From the NCBI GenBank assembly GCA_003427395.1, contig BFEA01000247.1:1007308-1062811 (forward strand): 55,504 nt of DNA. Direction: 5' to 3'. Position numbers and translations under genes: made by a program. This stretch comes from Chara braunii. Lineage: Eukaryota > Streptophyta > Charophyceae > Charales > Characeae. The notes beneath the pieces were generated by a model. It saw nothing but the letters and a program-made list of their open reading frames with translations. It searched no databases and was not told the DNA's origin. Below, one piece after another: positions 1 to 10,599 of the stretch. How positions within the stretch are numbered: the first letter of the stretch is position 1; each line of letters begins with the position of its first letter.

Positions 1-710
1 TCCAACACACACATGTTGGAAACATGTTGGACCAACGTTGATCACATGTTGAAAACATGTAGGCCGCATGTTGGTAAACGGTTGGAAACATGGACTCGAC
101 CCTCCTAAACGATTGGTCGCATCGTTGCACGTAATTCCAGTGTTGGTTCCAACTTGTGAGCAAGTTGAAAACTTGATGAAAATTTCCCACAATTTTTCTG
201 TTGCCGCACATCGGCCTATCGACCGAACTGCCGACCGCCAACCTCCGCGCCCACCGCGCGACTATACCGAACCATGCCGCCGTCGATATCGTCCTCCGTA
301 TGCATGCGCAGGTCACAAGTAAATGCACCACTCAAAGAACAAAATATTTTTAATCCTAGTTTAATTAGAAATAAATAATAAAAAACATGCCCTCCGTATG
401 CATGCGCAGGTCACAGGTAAATGCACCAATCAAAGAACAAAACCTTTTTAATCCTAGTTTAATCAGAAATAAATAATAAAAAACATCTGGCCGGCGATCA
501 CGCCGACTCTTCAATCATCAACAATTTAAAAAAATCACGCGCGCCTCAAGTCTGCAAGCCCACACACTCTTTATTCTAGTCAACCATCAACCCCATAAAC
601 AACGGAGACTGCCGCGACTCGCGCGGTATACTCCAACTTTAAACTAAACTTATTTTTTGTCACTTGCAAAAACCAGGGCGGATACCCTAATAAGGGTATT
701 CGCACCGACA
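1..710 (-). repeat. Partial LTR of giant-LTR family (third copy, off window edge)
   Basis: Read on the minus strand, this begins at 710 with TGTCGGTGC and follows the first ~420 bases of the two LTRs at 18318 and 33615: the same TACCCTTA-type palindromic start, the TTTTTGCAAG motif, the ATTAAACTAGGATTA block and the TACGGAGGACG block. Below about position 270 similarity fades and I cannot say whether that is divergence or another insertion. Its 5' end lies exactly where a gypsy gag reading frame is interrupted, so it is best read as the edge of another insertion of the family whose remainder lies outside the window. Positions 1-110 are rich in ACATGTTGG-type words. Confidence 0.75.
293..487. 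repeat. 98-bp tandem duplication
   Basis: Two adjacent copies (293-390 and 391-487), both starting CCTCCGTATGCATGCGCAGG and both ending with an AAATAATAAAAAACAT stretch, differ at only a few positions. The LTRs at 18318 and 33615 have this block once, so the duplication is private to this copy. Confidence 0.85.
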
Positions 711-1070
711 ACGGGCCTTCAACACAAATCAGGTAGCGTCTTCACTGACCTCATCGAACTTGGCCAAGAACGTTTTTTTAAACGTATCCCAATCCACCCA
801 TTTATAACGTCTAAACCAATTGTGAGTTGTGTTTCTTACAAGAAGAGTGATGACTCGAGGAAGATCGGCTGTGTCATTACCCTAAGCTTCCACGGCCTCA
901 AGCCATGCCTTCGGAATTTGATAAAATGGAAAGGTGGTAGGAATGCTTACCATTATGGGAGAGACGTGTACATTAGAGTTGGTCATCGCCGCCTCCTGTC
1001 TTGCTTCTGCTGACATGTTTCGAGTGACAGAAGGACTTTTGTGATCTATTTGAGCTTGTCTTCTTGCCAT
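711..1070 (-). pseudogene. Gypsy-type gag fragment, N-terminal part
   Basis: On the minus strand a frame opens with ATG at 1070, 33 bases past the primer site at 1103-1115, and continues to 711 through two in-frame stops. The second half contains WFRRYKWVDWDTFKKTFLAKF-like sequence, the pattern of the Retrotrans_gag domain (W, then spaced aromatic residues). The first half (ATG to about residue 60) has no motif I recognise. The frame ends at 710 where a giant-family LTR begins. Gag would form the particle of a Ty3/gypsy element; this copy is non-functional because of the stops and the truncation. The family call rests on the gag pattern and primer position; no pol is present to confirm it. 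Confidence 0.7.
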
Positions 1071-1102
1071 CTCGCCTCACTATTGCCAGAACCGACACGT
1101 GT

Positions 1103-1115
1103 AGGCTCCGATACC
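1103..1115 (-). other. Primer-binding site, tRNA-iMet type
   Basis: The minus strand reads TGGTATCGGAGCC, one mismatch from the usual plant initiator-tRNA-Met primer site TGGTATCAGAGCC. It lies just upstream of the gag frame, as expected between an LTR and gag. Confidence 0.7.
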
Positions 1116-1436
1116 AACTTCACACCTTGTTCTGTTTTCCGACCGGAGCGATAAGTTGTGCGAAATAGGCCTTGAAAGACAACAAAAATGAAGTGTGCCA
1201 AGGATTTTTGAAAAATTGAGTGTGGGAAAACAAACGGAACTGAAATCCCCCGCGTGGTTTCGTTTTAGTAAAGAATGATCATCGTCGCGCGAGAAGGAAA
1301 CAAGCGAGTGCAATTTTCAAACATCAATTCAATTCAAAACGTATCGTTGAACCTTCGCGCGGACCACTGACCGTCTTTTAGAGTGGACGGGCGAAGGTAC
1401 ACACGTGGGGTCTCCCTTTCAAATGAGATCCTGACA
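1116..1436 (-). repeat. Candidate 5' LTR of the gag-bearing gypsy element
   Basis: The interval directly upstream of the primer site on the minus strand. A plausible LTR start, TGTCAGGATCTC, reads from 1436. The end next to the primer site does not show a clean CA, and there is no second LTR in the window to compare, so both limits are uncertain. Confidence 0.3.
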
Positions 1437-2188
1437 CCACTCGTTATATAGACCAGAATCCAACGTGGATGACCTTAGCCTGGTTGCTCGTTACGTGTGT
1501 TCGTCTTCGCCACTTGTTCGGTAGTGGAATCCCCTTTTCCGATAACGCTTCACGCGACAACAATCACTACACAGAGTGTTGGGCCAGTGGGGTGTTACTG
1601 CCACCTATAGGATAGTGATCAACTCGTTAAAAAACAATAACAATGAGTGTCGATACACGTGTCCTTTCCTCGTTGTACGGGAATGGTCGCGATGGGAATG
1701 CGGGGAGTTGACACCCAGATGAGTTGGAACAATCGGTCTACATGGCAAACAAATTCTGAGTATGTGAATCTACCCAATCGACTGTTTAATCACAAAAGTA
1801 ATCAGCTGTGATAAACGAACTTTATTGCATTTCATTCATTCGGCGAACTGATCAAAAGAAAAAGTGTGAGTACGATTCAACCACAACGACAATCATCGTT
1901 CATTAAAAGAGCAACAAACATGCATTCCCATAATCTTTGCAAGATTATAACTTAGTTAGCCGCATTCAATGCGCACATGTATACAAAAGTCCTTAGTTAT
2001 TAAAGAGACGCATCCACAATCGAAAGAGAAAACCAATAGGATCCCCTGGAGCTTGCTGGTCCCTTTGAGTTCAATGATGCTCGTTCATACGAGATCCGAT
2101 TGAATTCAACAGGGGCGAGCGAGATCAAGGAATTCTCGAGTCATTTTGGCATCCAATGGATGGATAAAAGCAAAGGAAGGAGAGAGAG
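1437..2188. other. Anonymous non-coding sequence
   Basis: No gene or known element recognised. Frames are short and broken on both strands. It could include more of the gypsy LTR if the element start is further right than 1436. Confidence 0.4.
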
Positions 2189-2224
2189 CTGTCTCTTATA
2201 CACATCTAGATGTGTATAAGAGAC

Positions 2225-2226
<2 letters not shown>
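2189..2226. other. Nextera mate-pair junction adapter (artefact)
   Basis: CTGTCTCTTATACACATCT (2189-2207) is followed without a gap by its exact reverse complement (2208-2226). The 19-mer is the Tn5 mosaic end used in Nextera libraries, and the back-to-back 38-bp palindrome is the circularisation junction of mate-pair libraries. It sits beside a (GA)n tract. It is not genomic biology and marks an untrimmed read or wrong join. Confidence 0.97.

Positions 2227-2269
<43 letters not shown>
2227..2269. repeat. (GA)n microsatellite
   Basis: About 21 uninterrupted GA units directly after the adapter junction. AG-rich sequence also precedes the adapter, so the true locus may be one GA tract split by the artefact. 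Confidence 0.95.
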
Positions 2270-2273
<4 letters not shown>

Positions 2274-5246
2274 ACTGAAAAAGAGTATCGAGGACGGAGG
2301 AGGAGAGCTCATGTCATGCATACAATCTTGAGGGTGACCATCCTGCTATTCGTCGTAGACTTAACTTATGAGAACCAAAGGAAAACAAATTTAAAAATCA
2401 AGGTGCACCGGTCTTCTGCTCTCTGATAATGGGCCCCGACCATGCAACCACTCGTACATACGTACAACCTCCTTATCCAGGTATTGACGATCCCAACCGC
2501 AACGTACCATCCTCATAACCATAGTGATCGTCACCCGGCTAACTCAGTCTTTCCATAAACTTGCCCAGATCCCCCAGTTCGTCACGATCGCCCGACACAC
2601 AATCATGCATCCATACATTGCAGTCGGCTCGTTAGGACTTTCCGACTCGCTGCTTACACACCACCTAGCCACAACTTCCCTGAAGTTGGCAAATGGGTTG
2701 AGAGAGTTTTTTGGATGCCCTTGCGGGTTTTATAGTTGCGAAGAAGGGAGTAGAAGATGGAGGAGAGTGAGGCGGAGGTAAGATGGAGTGAGGGGGGAGT
2801 TTGGGTTAATCACCCGAGGAAAGTCATATCGATCCCGTGAGTTTCATCCCAACCAATCAGATTACAGCATGCGAGGAGTATTCTCCTTACACGATGTTAT
2901 TTGACGGCTTGAATACCCTGAGGGAGGATCGGTAGGGAGTTCCTGTATGGGGATGAAGGCGGGAAGGAGAAGATCGCGAAAAGTAGAGCGGAACGGGACC
3001 AAGATTCAAATGAGAAGGAGTAAGGGTGAAGCGCGAGAAGAGAGCGGATGAAAAACAATTACGGGTGAAAGAGAAAAGGTGCGAAGGGGAGGAGGGTGAA
3101 GATGGCATGGGTCCGAGCGGGAAGCGGGGAAAGCTTGCATGCATGGCGTTGGTGCAAACAAAGAAAAGGCACCGAAACAGTTACGTTCCATCCATTATAG
3201 TTTTAAAGCTATTTCAAGATTAAAAGATTCAAAAACAATATCCACGCGTGGAATTGGGCACGTGAAAATCCTACGTCTATCTAACTTTCTACAGAAAATT
3301 CACGGATATTTCAAAGGTGCGTACGGGAACAAGCATTTGCAAGAAAGGACACTTCAGCGGGAAGAGCGCCCGTAAGTTTCGGAGTTTCCAACTGTCAAGC
3401 GAAATTCCTAGCGCGCTCGCTAAGCCGCCCGTAATTCCTACGTAGATGCATGGATTGCTGAAAGGAAATTGCAAAGAAGTTCAAAAGAAACGTCGTTTCA
3501 TACATGAGCGGGTCTGGTTGGCTCGCAATTCCATGCACTGGGGAGATAGCAAAAAGAAGTGGTACCCGAAAAGAGCCCAAGAGAAATCCAATGAGTCAGA
3601 ACAACAAATACTCAGGGCTTCAGAAGATCGTTTGGGCACGGAAGCTGGTACGTCACATACGTCCCTTCCCCACAGCGCAACCACATTAGCTCTCCAACTA
3701 TATACTAACAACCTTGGTCTATGGGCTCGACGACAAGTCGGGTTCACCCCTCAACTTGTGACCCCTTCACATCACATAGATTGCTTTCCTAACTATTTGC
3801 CCCTAAGCTGCCGATTGTTATTTCGTTTTCCCCGTCAGGACATCCGTCCGTCATCTGGGTTGGCTCAATAGTTTAATTGGTATTAGAGTTGGTTGCATAT
3901 CGGGCACACACAAACTCATTCAAGCCAAAGCGACCACTGCCCTGCGACTGGGCGCCAGATGCTACTGTGGACTTCCAGTTCCCCCCGCATCCTTGCTGAA
4001 AGCAGCTTTGCTAAACCCTTGCTAAACCCCTGATGTACCCAGATGACGGTCTGACGTTACACACCCCCTTCTTAGTGCTGATTCACCAAGGAGAAGGCTA
4101 GTGGGGGAGAAGGGTCTGGGAACTCAGAGAGGGGTGGATGGGATGGAGGTATCAATCATTGTCCAGTCATGGAATAAGAGGCGGTAATCCCAACGAAATC
4201 CTCATAAGACCCCCCCTGTTCTAGCTACATAGTAGAAATAGCGGAATACATCTGGGTGCAATACAAAACAAGTCAATTCCATGCCAGCCCCGAAAGTCGC
4301 TCCAAGACTTTTTTATGGTGACGGAATCTTTCTGCACGGCTGGGGGCGCGTACATTGGCCGAATTTCTTCATTATCCCGAAATGCTCGTTGTTTCTTCTG
4401 CTCTCCACCCTCCTCCTCTCCCTCCCTCCCTCCCTCCCTCTACTCACACCCCTCCAGTGCGCCGCAGCTGCACTGAAGGGGGTCCACTTGTTCTAAGTTA
4501 TGCCGATTCCTCGTTTATCCGCTGTGTGATGGACCCCCTGCTCACACCGTCTTCAGCACTCCTAATGCGTCCTGGAGATCTATGCTTGACCGGCAATCCT
4601 TGAGGTCGGGTGGGAAGTCGGGCGACGAGGGCGTGGGGGGGAAGGGAGAAGGGCTGCGACCCCGCGCGCTCACAGTATGTCAGTGCAGCGAGGCCCTTAT
4701 GCCCAAACGAAATTCAGTCCAAGAAGTCGTATCGCAGTGTGAGCAACGCCTTGCGTAAAGCATCGGAGTGTGTAGCTATGTGAGGGAAGTAAGCGTTTGA
4801 GCGCTGTCGCCCTTGAATTACACCTGTGGTCAGTGACACACAAGTCGGCTCGAGATTCCATAGACCAGGATTCTTCCTTGGTGTTCATATATGGCCGTAT
4901 GTTATCTAGATCGATGGCCAGGGACGAAGAGTCCGTGTAGGTTGGACCTCGCCCAAGGTGGAGCTTCGGCCTACCACACCACTCGCCACCCGGCCAACAT
5001 TTTGAACGCATATGGACATCTTCCTGTCCATATGCATTGAAAATCTTGGTGGTATCATGACGAGTGGTGCAACCGGGCCCCTACTCTGACTGTTCTTTAC
5101 TGTCTGACTGTTCTTTACTGGCCAGCCCGCCGCATTGAACCGCGCCATGGTTCACGGGTAGCGAAGATGGCCGCAGAGCAGTGGGGAGCACGTCTCGGAG
5201 CTCTGCATAGTCGCGTGCTGCGTGGGAGCCACTTGTACTGGCAGGC
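2270..5246. other. Anonymous non-coding sequence
   Basis: No gene recognised. The open frames are short, overlap on both strands and show no domain. Small features: a (CCCT)n-like stretch near 4421-4440, a doubled CTGACTGTTCTTTACTG near 5086-5119, and a degenerate tRNA-like A-box (TAGTTTAATTGG) near 3868 followed by a B-box-like ATTCAAGCC near 3920. The 17-mer TACTGTGGACTTCCAGT at 3963-3979 recurs at 10195-10211, hinting at a shared dispersed repeat. Confidence 0.45.
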
Positions 5247-5366
5247 GGTAGCGGTTCGCACAAACATGTGTGGCATGCATGCTACCGGTAGCAGTTCGCA
5301 TAGACGTGTGCGGCGTGCATGCTACCGGTAGCAGTTCATACCAACGTGTTCCGCATGCATGATAGC
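5247..5366. repeat. 40-bp minisatellite, three units
   Basis: Units at 5247-5286, 5287-5326 and 5327-5366. Units 1 and 2 begin GGTAGC and end GCTACC, which are reverse complements, so each unit can fold into a hairpin; the third ends GATAGC. The interior keeps TTCGCA and GCATGCATG words. Confidence 0.85.
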
Positions 5367-5650
5367 GTGTGGTTTGTTCACCAGTCTAGTGACCCAAAGC
5401 TGTCTGTCTGTTCCACGTGTGGACCGTCTATATGACACACTGTTTTCGATCGGCAGATTGAAACCGGCGAGTTATTATCATCTTTTATCTCTAGGGTGAT
5501 GGCCGGCCTCTCATTTTGTGTGCGTAGTCAAATGAGCAAAGCTTCTTTGTGAAGAGAGAGAGACGAAAAGATATCATCGTCGAACTGATCGTGCCAGGTC
5601 TGTATTTCAACAGTTGATGGGTGCAGCAACTGAGAGCGTACTCACACTAC

Positions 5651-5871
5651 CACGTATTTTCGCAAAATCGCATATTTTACGTGCTTTCGGGGTCATAAGA
5701 GGCACGTATTTTGCGTGTTCACGCAAAAGGGCACGTAAATGTCAGCGGCATGGACAGCGGCGGGTCCAGAGGTCCCTGCAAAATCGTATTTCTTTTGCCT
5801 CTATTGCTTCGTGTGACCCGAGGTGCCATATAAACGCAACTTCACATACGTAAAATTTGCAAAAATACGTG
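5651..5871. mobile_element. 221-bp MITE with CACGTATTTT termini
   Basis: The left end reads CACGTATTTTCGCAAA and the reverse complement of the right end reads CACGTATTTTTGCAAA, a 15-of-16 terminal inverted repeat. The element is flanked by CTAC on both sides (5647-5650 and 5872-5875), a probable target duplication. More CACGTA and TTTTGCG words occur inside. It codes for nothing and must have been moved in trans. The superfamily cannot be decided from a 4-bp duplication. Confidence 0.7.
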
Positions 5872-6342
5872 CTACCTCAGTATGCCCTGAGCTAGGGCAG
5901 TTGATTGGATCCCCATTATCTGAAGGGCAAGGAACTGCTGTTTCATTTACGCTGACGGACTACCTCGTGGCACGTGTAACTCTTTGTCTTTCTGTTGTGG
6001 GAATGCTAGTGCTGTTCTGTACACTGTCAGCTGGTCTCTAGAGAGGAACGGTGAGGAAGAATGGTGTCGTGCAAGAGCATCAATGGAAGGTAGAGTTGTG
6101 GTGTAGTTCTGGTAGCGGAGAGGTTTGATTGGAACAGGTATTCGGTTCTCCTTCGGGGAGGAAGCGGAAGGAATTGGGGTAGGTGTCCAAGGAAAACAAG
6201 AAAAACAGAAGAAGGAGGTGGAGTAACGGTGGTGCCATGCAAGCTCGCAGCCAAGATGCACGTGCCCGGTTCTGCATCTCTGGGCTAGTAGTGTAAGCAT
6301 AGTCCTCCTTTCTCTTTCTCTGCGTTCATCTGCTGCACGTCG

Positions 6343-7329
6343 TTGTCATTGTTCTCCTCCTCCTCCTGCTCCTCGATCTGCTCCACGTCATCATCGCCAT
6401 CATTCTGCGTGTTGTCTTCATCCTCCCTCCCTATCTTCTTTCCTTGCCTCCTCCTTTGCCTCCTCCTCCTCCTCCTCCTCCTCCTCCTCCTCCTCCTCCT
6501 CCTCCTACGCCTTGGAGTCGTTAGAAGGTGTGAACACTTCGATCTGGCGGACGCTTGCGAGAGAATGTTCGCCCGACTTGGCAGTAGCGTGCGGATCTAC
6601 TCTTGTGGGAGTCGAACCGGGGCTGGCAGTTCCGTGAGTCCTGCAACTCCCGAGGGAATGTCGAGAGTCGTGCATAGATCACTTAGGGGCATTCGGCGAG
6701 CGCCGGTGATGGACGGCGGAAGTGCGACGCCGGCTGTACCGGGTCAATCGCACGGTCCGACAATTGCGGGACGGAGAGCAAAAACAGAGTCTGAGACAAG
6801 AATCCGTTTCAGATCGGCGTCGACGCGTCGGACTTGGGATCGGGACTTGAGGCAGAAAACCGCGATCTACGAGGGCAAGAAGTTGATCGTTGTCGGGATC
6901 TTGGATGGCACTCTGCGTGGTTGGCCTACTGGAAGAGCGACAGTCGGAGCTGCTGCAGGTGGATCTGGACGGCGATCGGAAGCTGTCATTGGAGGCAGGG
7001 AGGGATCGGGATCGAGATCCACGGCAAGGGGTTGGACGCTGAGCAGCATCCGTGACAAGAGCAACGGCACCCGCCCCAGGTCTTTCAATATGGAGAGGTT
7101 TGACGGAGTCGACGGCGCCCCGTCTCATACGTTATGCTGTGGGATCTCTTTTGTGCGACGTTTTTCATTCGCCGGGTGGGTGCATTATCATCCCACCTTT
7201 TTTTTGTTGTTTTCCCCCTTTTTGCGCTCCTCAGCGGCTGTACGCTCCGATCTGATTGAATCCGACACGGTCTGCTTTACACCAAGTACTATGGTTATAA
7301 CCGTTCCAATTGGATTTTGGATCGATTAG
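6343..7329 (+). other. Long open frame of doubtful coding value (328 codons)
   Basis: An uninterrupted frame starts in a CTCC-rich tract, so the first ~60 residues are Ser/Leu-rich low complexity (a (TCC)n run lies at 6461-6506). The rest is Arg/Ser/Gly-rich with no domain I recognise. The opposite strand is also open for about 150 codons over 6679-7128, which is what base composition alone would give. No promoter, splice pattern or homology is evident. Most likely a chance frame in GC-rich DNA; an exon of an unknown gene cannot be excluded. Confidence 0.15.
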
Positions 7330-7398
7330 TCTTTGATTTATCGACTGATCTAAAGTAAAACGGTTCTTTCCGATCTCATCGCTACTGAACAGAGCATT

Positions 7399-7401
<3 letters not shown>

Positions 7402-7475
<74 letters not shown>
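7402..7475. repeat. (GT)n microsatellite
   Basis: Thirty-seven uninterrupted GT repeats. Confidence 0.97.
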
Positions 7476-7477
<2 letters not shown>

Positions 7478-8217
7478 CCCTAACCAGGCACGCGGAGTGA
7501 GTGTTTTTTTGACATTGATTGCTCTGATGGTTACCAACGAGTCTAAAGGGTTTTTCTGATGGATTAGTCATTTTATAAAGTTTTCGAAGTTACCGTATTT
7601 GATCTGCCCTCCGACCCGTTCACTTCCAAGAAGCTAATAATGATATGGTAATTCTTCCCCCATTCCCTCTCGGGTTGGATACGTCGATCCGCCCCTTTTT
7701 TTGGTTTGCATTTGTCAGGATTTGAACTCATAAGAACTGTTTCTCAAGAGTTCCATGTGTTTATCATTCAGCCAGCAGGAGGCTGAAATGCGCTTCCCCC
7801 CCCCTCCCCTCCTTCCTTCCTTTTCAAAAAGTTGTTTGGATTATATCTTGGTTCACATATGCGTGGCATCCTTGCACAGGGCCCATGCAAAGTAATTAAT
7901 CTTCTCTGTAGTGTTCCAATTTAACGGCCGTTATGATGTTGTTCTGAAAGACGAGGTCCACTTTTCGTCTGTTTGTCGTCTAGCGGGCACGTGGCATTGT
8001 GATAGGATATGACAAGATCCATCTAATTACTACTAACCTTTTCTGGTTGGATCTTTGTATATAGACTTCGACTACAATGTCACGGGTCTGTATATGTCAC
8101 GGGTCTCACCTCACTCATGAACAAACTCAATCCTTTCTCCGGGCACAGTCAAGCGATGAGGGGGTATCATTTCCCAATATGATGATCTGATCTTCTACCT
8201 ACCTACGATCTGATCTT

Positions 8218-8261
8218 CTACCTACCTACCTACCTACCTACCTACCTACCTACCTACCTAC
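8218..8261. repeat. (CTAC)n microsatellite
   Basis: Eleven CTAC units, preceded by a short three-unit block at 8195-8206 separated by GATCTGATCTT. The same words reappear next to the second GAA block near 8771. Confidence 0.9.
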
Positions 8262-8282
8262 CCGATTCATCTCTGACAGCGT

Positions 8283-8995
8283 CTGATGAGCCAAGTCTGA
8301 CAGAGTTTGATGAGTCAATTCTGATAGTGTGATGAGTCCTTTGTTGTCTGTTGTCTTCTAGCGGGCACTTGACAATGTGATAGTATATGATAAGATCCAA
8401 GAAGAAGAAGAAGAAGACAAACATGGTGAGAAAGAAAGAAAGAAAGAAGAAGAAGAAGAAGAAGAAGAAGAAGAAGAAGAAGAAGAAGAAGAAATAGGAA
8501 GAAGAAGAAGAAATAGGAAGAAGAAGAAGAATAGTGAAAAAATGCGTGTGCGTTGTGCTCGGGGAAAGCCGGCAGTCGCAAGACCACTAAGTATGTTGTC
8601 GCTCTTTACCAAATCGGCTGGCTTTAGCTCGGGACTGCAAGTTGATGAGCATACCTGGAAGAGGAAGGAACACGTTGAGAAAGAAAGAAAGAAAGAAGAA
8701 GAAGAAGAAGAAGAAGAAGAAGAAGAAGAAGAAGAAGAAGAAGAAGAAGAAGACAAACATGGTGAGAAAGACCTACCTACGTACACGATCTCATCTCTGA
8801 CAGATTCTGATGAGTCAAGTCTGACAGAGTCTGATGAGTCAAGTGTGTGACAGAGTCTGATGAGTCAAGTCTGACAGAGTCTGATGAGTCAAGTGTGTGA
8901 CACAGTCTGATGAGTCAAGTCTGACAGAGGTTGATGAGTCAATTTTGACAGAGTCTGATGAGTCAAGTCTGGCAGGGTCTGATGAGTCAATTGTG
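8283..8995. repeat. GATGAGTC minisatellite with two (GAA)n blocks
   Basis: Copies of a ~24-bp unit, consensus TCTGATGAGTCAAGTCTGACAGAG read circularly (written here as TCTGATGAGTCAAG + TCTGACAGAG), run over 8283-8340 and 8795-8995. Between them are two GAA-rich blocks (about 8399-8530 and 8685-8753), each with a GAAAGAAAGAAAG edge and a GACAAACATGGTGAGAAAG edge, so a composite module seems duplicated. It reads as repetitive Ser/Glu or Asp protein but is best explained as satellite. The CTGATGAG words resemble a hammerhead half-core, but no GAAA partner is present. Confidence 0.85.
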
Positions 8996-9770
8996 ACAGG
9001 TTTAGCCTTATCCACAGAAAAGAAAAGTATCTATAAATCTACACAGATTGCTTCAGGGCATACTCACACTAGGACTTTTTCGACTGAGCTTTGGACGTGA
9101 TTGCAATATGCATCCAAGTCGGGTCGTCATTGCGGGCAGATACATGTAGGGTAGTACTAGTATGAGTACGCCGTGATTCTTATCCGCTTTTTTCCCCCCT
9201 CACATTTATCAAGAATGATCTTGCCCGATCCGTTACGAACGATACCTTTTGTCATAGAGAGAGCACAGTTATGCCCATTGTGCGCTTGCCCATTTTGTCC
9301 TGTCCTCGATTTTCTCCTTTTGCTTTTTGCTTTTTCAGTATGTCAGGCTGTTAATAATGCTCCCACGTCGCGGATGTGGTGGTAGTCTATGGAGTAGCAG
9401 TTGTTCTCGGCTAGATCGAGCTCGGGAATTGCCGATCCTGAACCCATAAAAAAAAAAGCTTGTTTCTTAAGTCCAAATCGATGGTTCATCAAATCCATGT
9501 TTACAAGTTTGAAGTTTACACCCGCTGTGCGCGATTCACGGAAGGTGTTGTGTTGCGGCTGTGTGAGGGGGAGGGCCTGCCTTTGCGTCGCTGCCACTCC
9601 TTCGGTCTTATTATGGTCCCCCTCCCCTCCTCCCCCCCTCCCCCCCCCGGCCCAGGTGCATTATGATCTACCTTGACTTTTGGACGTCCCGGTAGAGATC
9701 ATGTACGTGGCCCTCTGGACGCCCAGGTGCACTATGACAGGCAAACGTATACTACGGTAATCTTGTTAGT
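8996..9770. other. Anonymous non-coding sequence
   Basis: No gene recognised. Contains a C-rich low-complexity run near 9620-9650 and short overlapping frames only. Confidence 0.4.
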
Positions 9771-9846
9771 ATTTCTAGTATATTTTCTAATCTTGTAGTT
9801 TTCCCCATATTTCTAGTATATTTTCTAATCTTGTAGTTTTCCCCAT
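9771..9846. repeat. 38-bp tandem duplication
   Basis: Two identical units (9771-9808 and 9809-9846), each beginning ATTTCTAGTATATTTTC and ending TTTTCCCCAT. Confidence 0.95.
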
Positions 9847-9939
9847 AACGAAGGGTCTGAAAATGACTTTTTTTTCCCTCCACCCCAAAATCCACTGCCC
9901 TGAGGTTTTCCACTTGCCCGGTTTCCTAACCGTAGATTA

Positions 9940-10042
9940 CTGTCCTCACCCGAATGGAACGCACGGTGATATCGCTGTGTCTAGACCGGAGTTGACGCAA
10001 ATACAGCTATAGTGACCGTGCGTTCTATTGGGATGAAGACGA
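9940..10042. mobile_element. 103-bp foldback MITE, copy 1
   Basis: Arms of about 38 bases: the left reads GTCCTCACCCGAATGGAACG and onward, and the right, reversed and complemented, reads GTCTTCATCCCAATAGAACG and onward, both continuing CACGGT and a GCTGT core. Almost the whole element is arm. TA flanks both sides (9938-9939 and 10043-10044), which fits a Tc1/mariner-like target duplication. A relative lies at 53365-53479. Confidence 0.7.
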
Positions 10043-10140
10043 TAGCAAGATGGATGGATTTGGAACATTCCAGTTGAGTGGGACTTCGTTCAGCTGCAGT
10101 GATTACCAATAATAAACGGGGACCTCACAATTCAACCCGG

Positions 10141-10198
10141 AGTACTGACAGCATCAGCCAGCTTAGCTTACAGGCTTTCGCCTGCAAAAGTCAGTACT
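10141..10198. repeat. Nested short inverted repeat
   Basis: AGTACTGAC (10141-10149) pairs perfectly with GTCAGTACT (10190-10198). Inside is a second hairpin, CAGGC-TTTC-GCCTG. Together they form a 58-nt two-level foldback. No T-run follows, so a terminator role is not indicated. Confidence 0.7.
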
Positions 10199-10599
10199 GT
10201 GGACTTCCAGTCCTAAGAATGTAACAGTCTATCATTACTTAAATTATAACCAGATCACCTTGCTTTTTAAATACTAACTTGCAGATGTGAACTATCTCAA
10301 TTGCACTGAGCAGAAATGTATGGAACGTAAGTGAGATCTGATCAATTGCCAGTTACTACTCATTCATCAAGCAAGACCGACATAGCCTGACTACAGGCTA
10401 TCCCACATCTGGGACTAATGCGACCCAGAGGACCAGGGCTGGTCCGGTCCTATCGACACTCATCTAACGGCCTACGGTTTACCCAACCGAGTGCCCTGGT
10501 TGGGAGATAAGTACCGCTCCATCCCTAGGCTGTCTTGCCCACTATCGACAAGTCTCCTCTCTAGAGCCCCACTACCTGCATGCCCCCTCCCCCTGTCGG

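Noticed and set aside
657-1013. 118-codon plus-strand frame
   Set aside because: It overlaps the minus-strand gag, which has a domain pattern and a primer site in the right place.
3861-3928. tRNA-like sequence with a good A box
   Set aside because: The B box is imperfect and no acceptor or T-stem pairing could be made.
6679-7128. 149-codon minus-strand frame
   Set aside because: Opposite-strand shadow of a GC-rich stretch with no domain.
7715-7797. Minus-strand tRNA-like sequence (GCATTT acceptor pairing, GTTCAAATCC)
   Set aside because: Six acceptor pairs and a B-box-like word, but D and T arms do not pair and the A box is poor.
8283-8995. Hammerhead ribozyme satellite
   Set aside because: CTGATGAG is repeated but no GAAA half-core or stem II follows in any unit.
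8377-9100. Acidic Glu/Ser/Asp-repeat protein
   Set aside because: Produced entirely by GAA and 24-bp satellite units and interrupted by stops.
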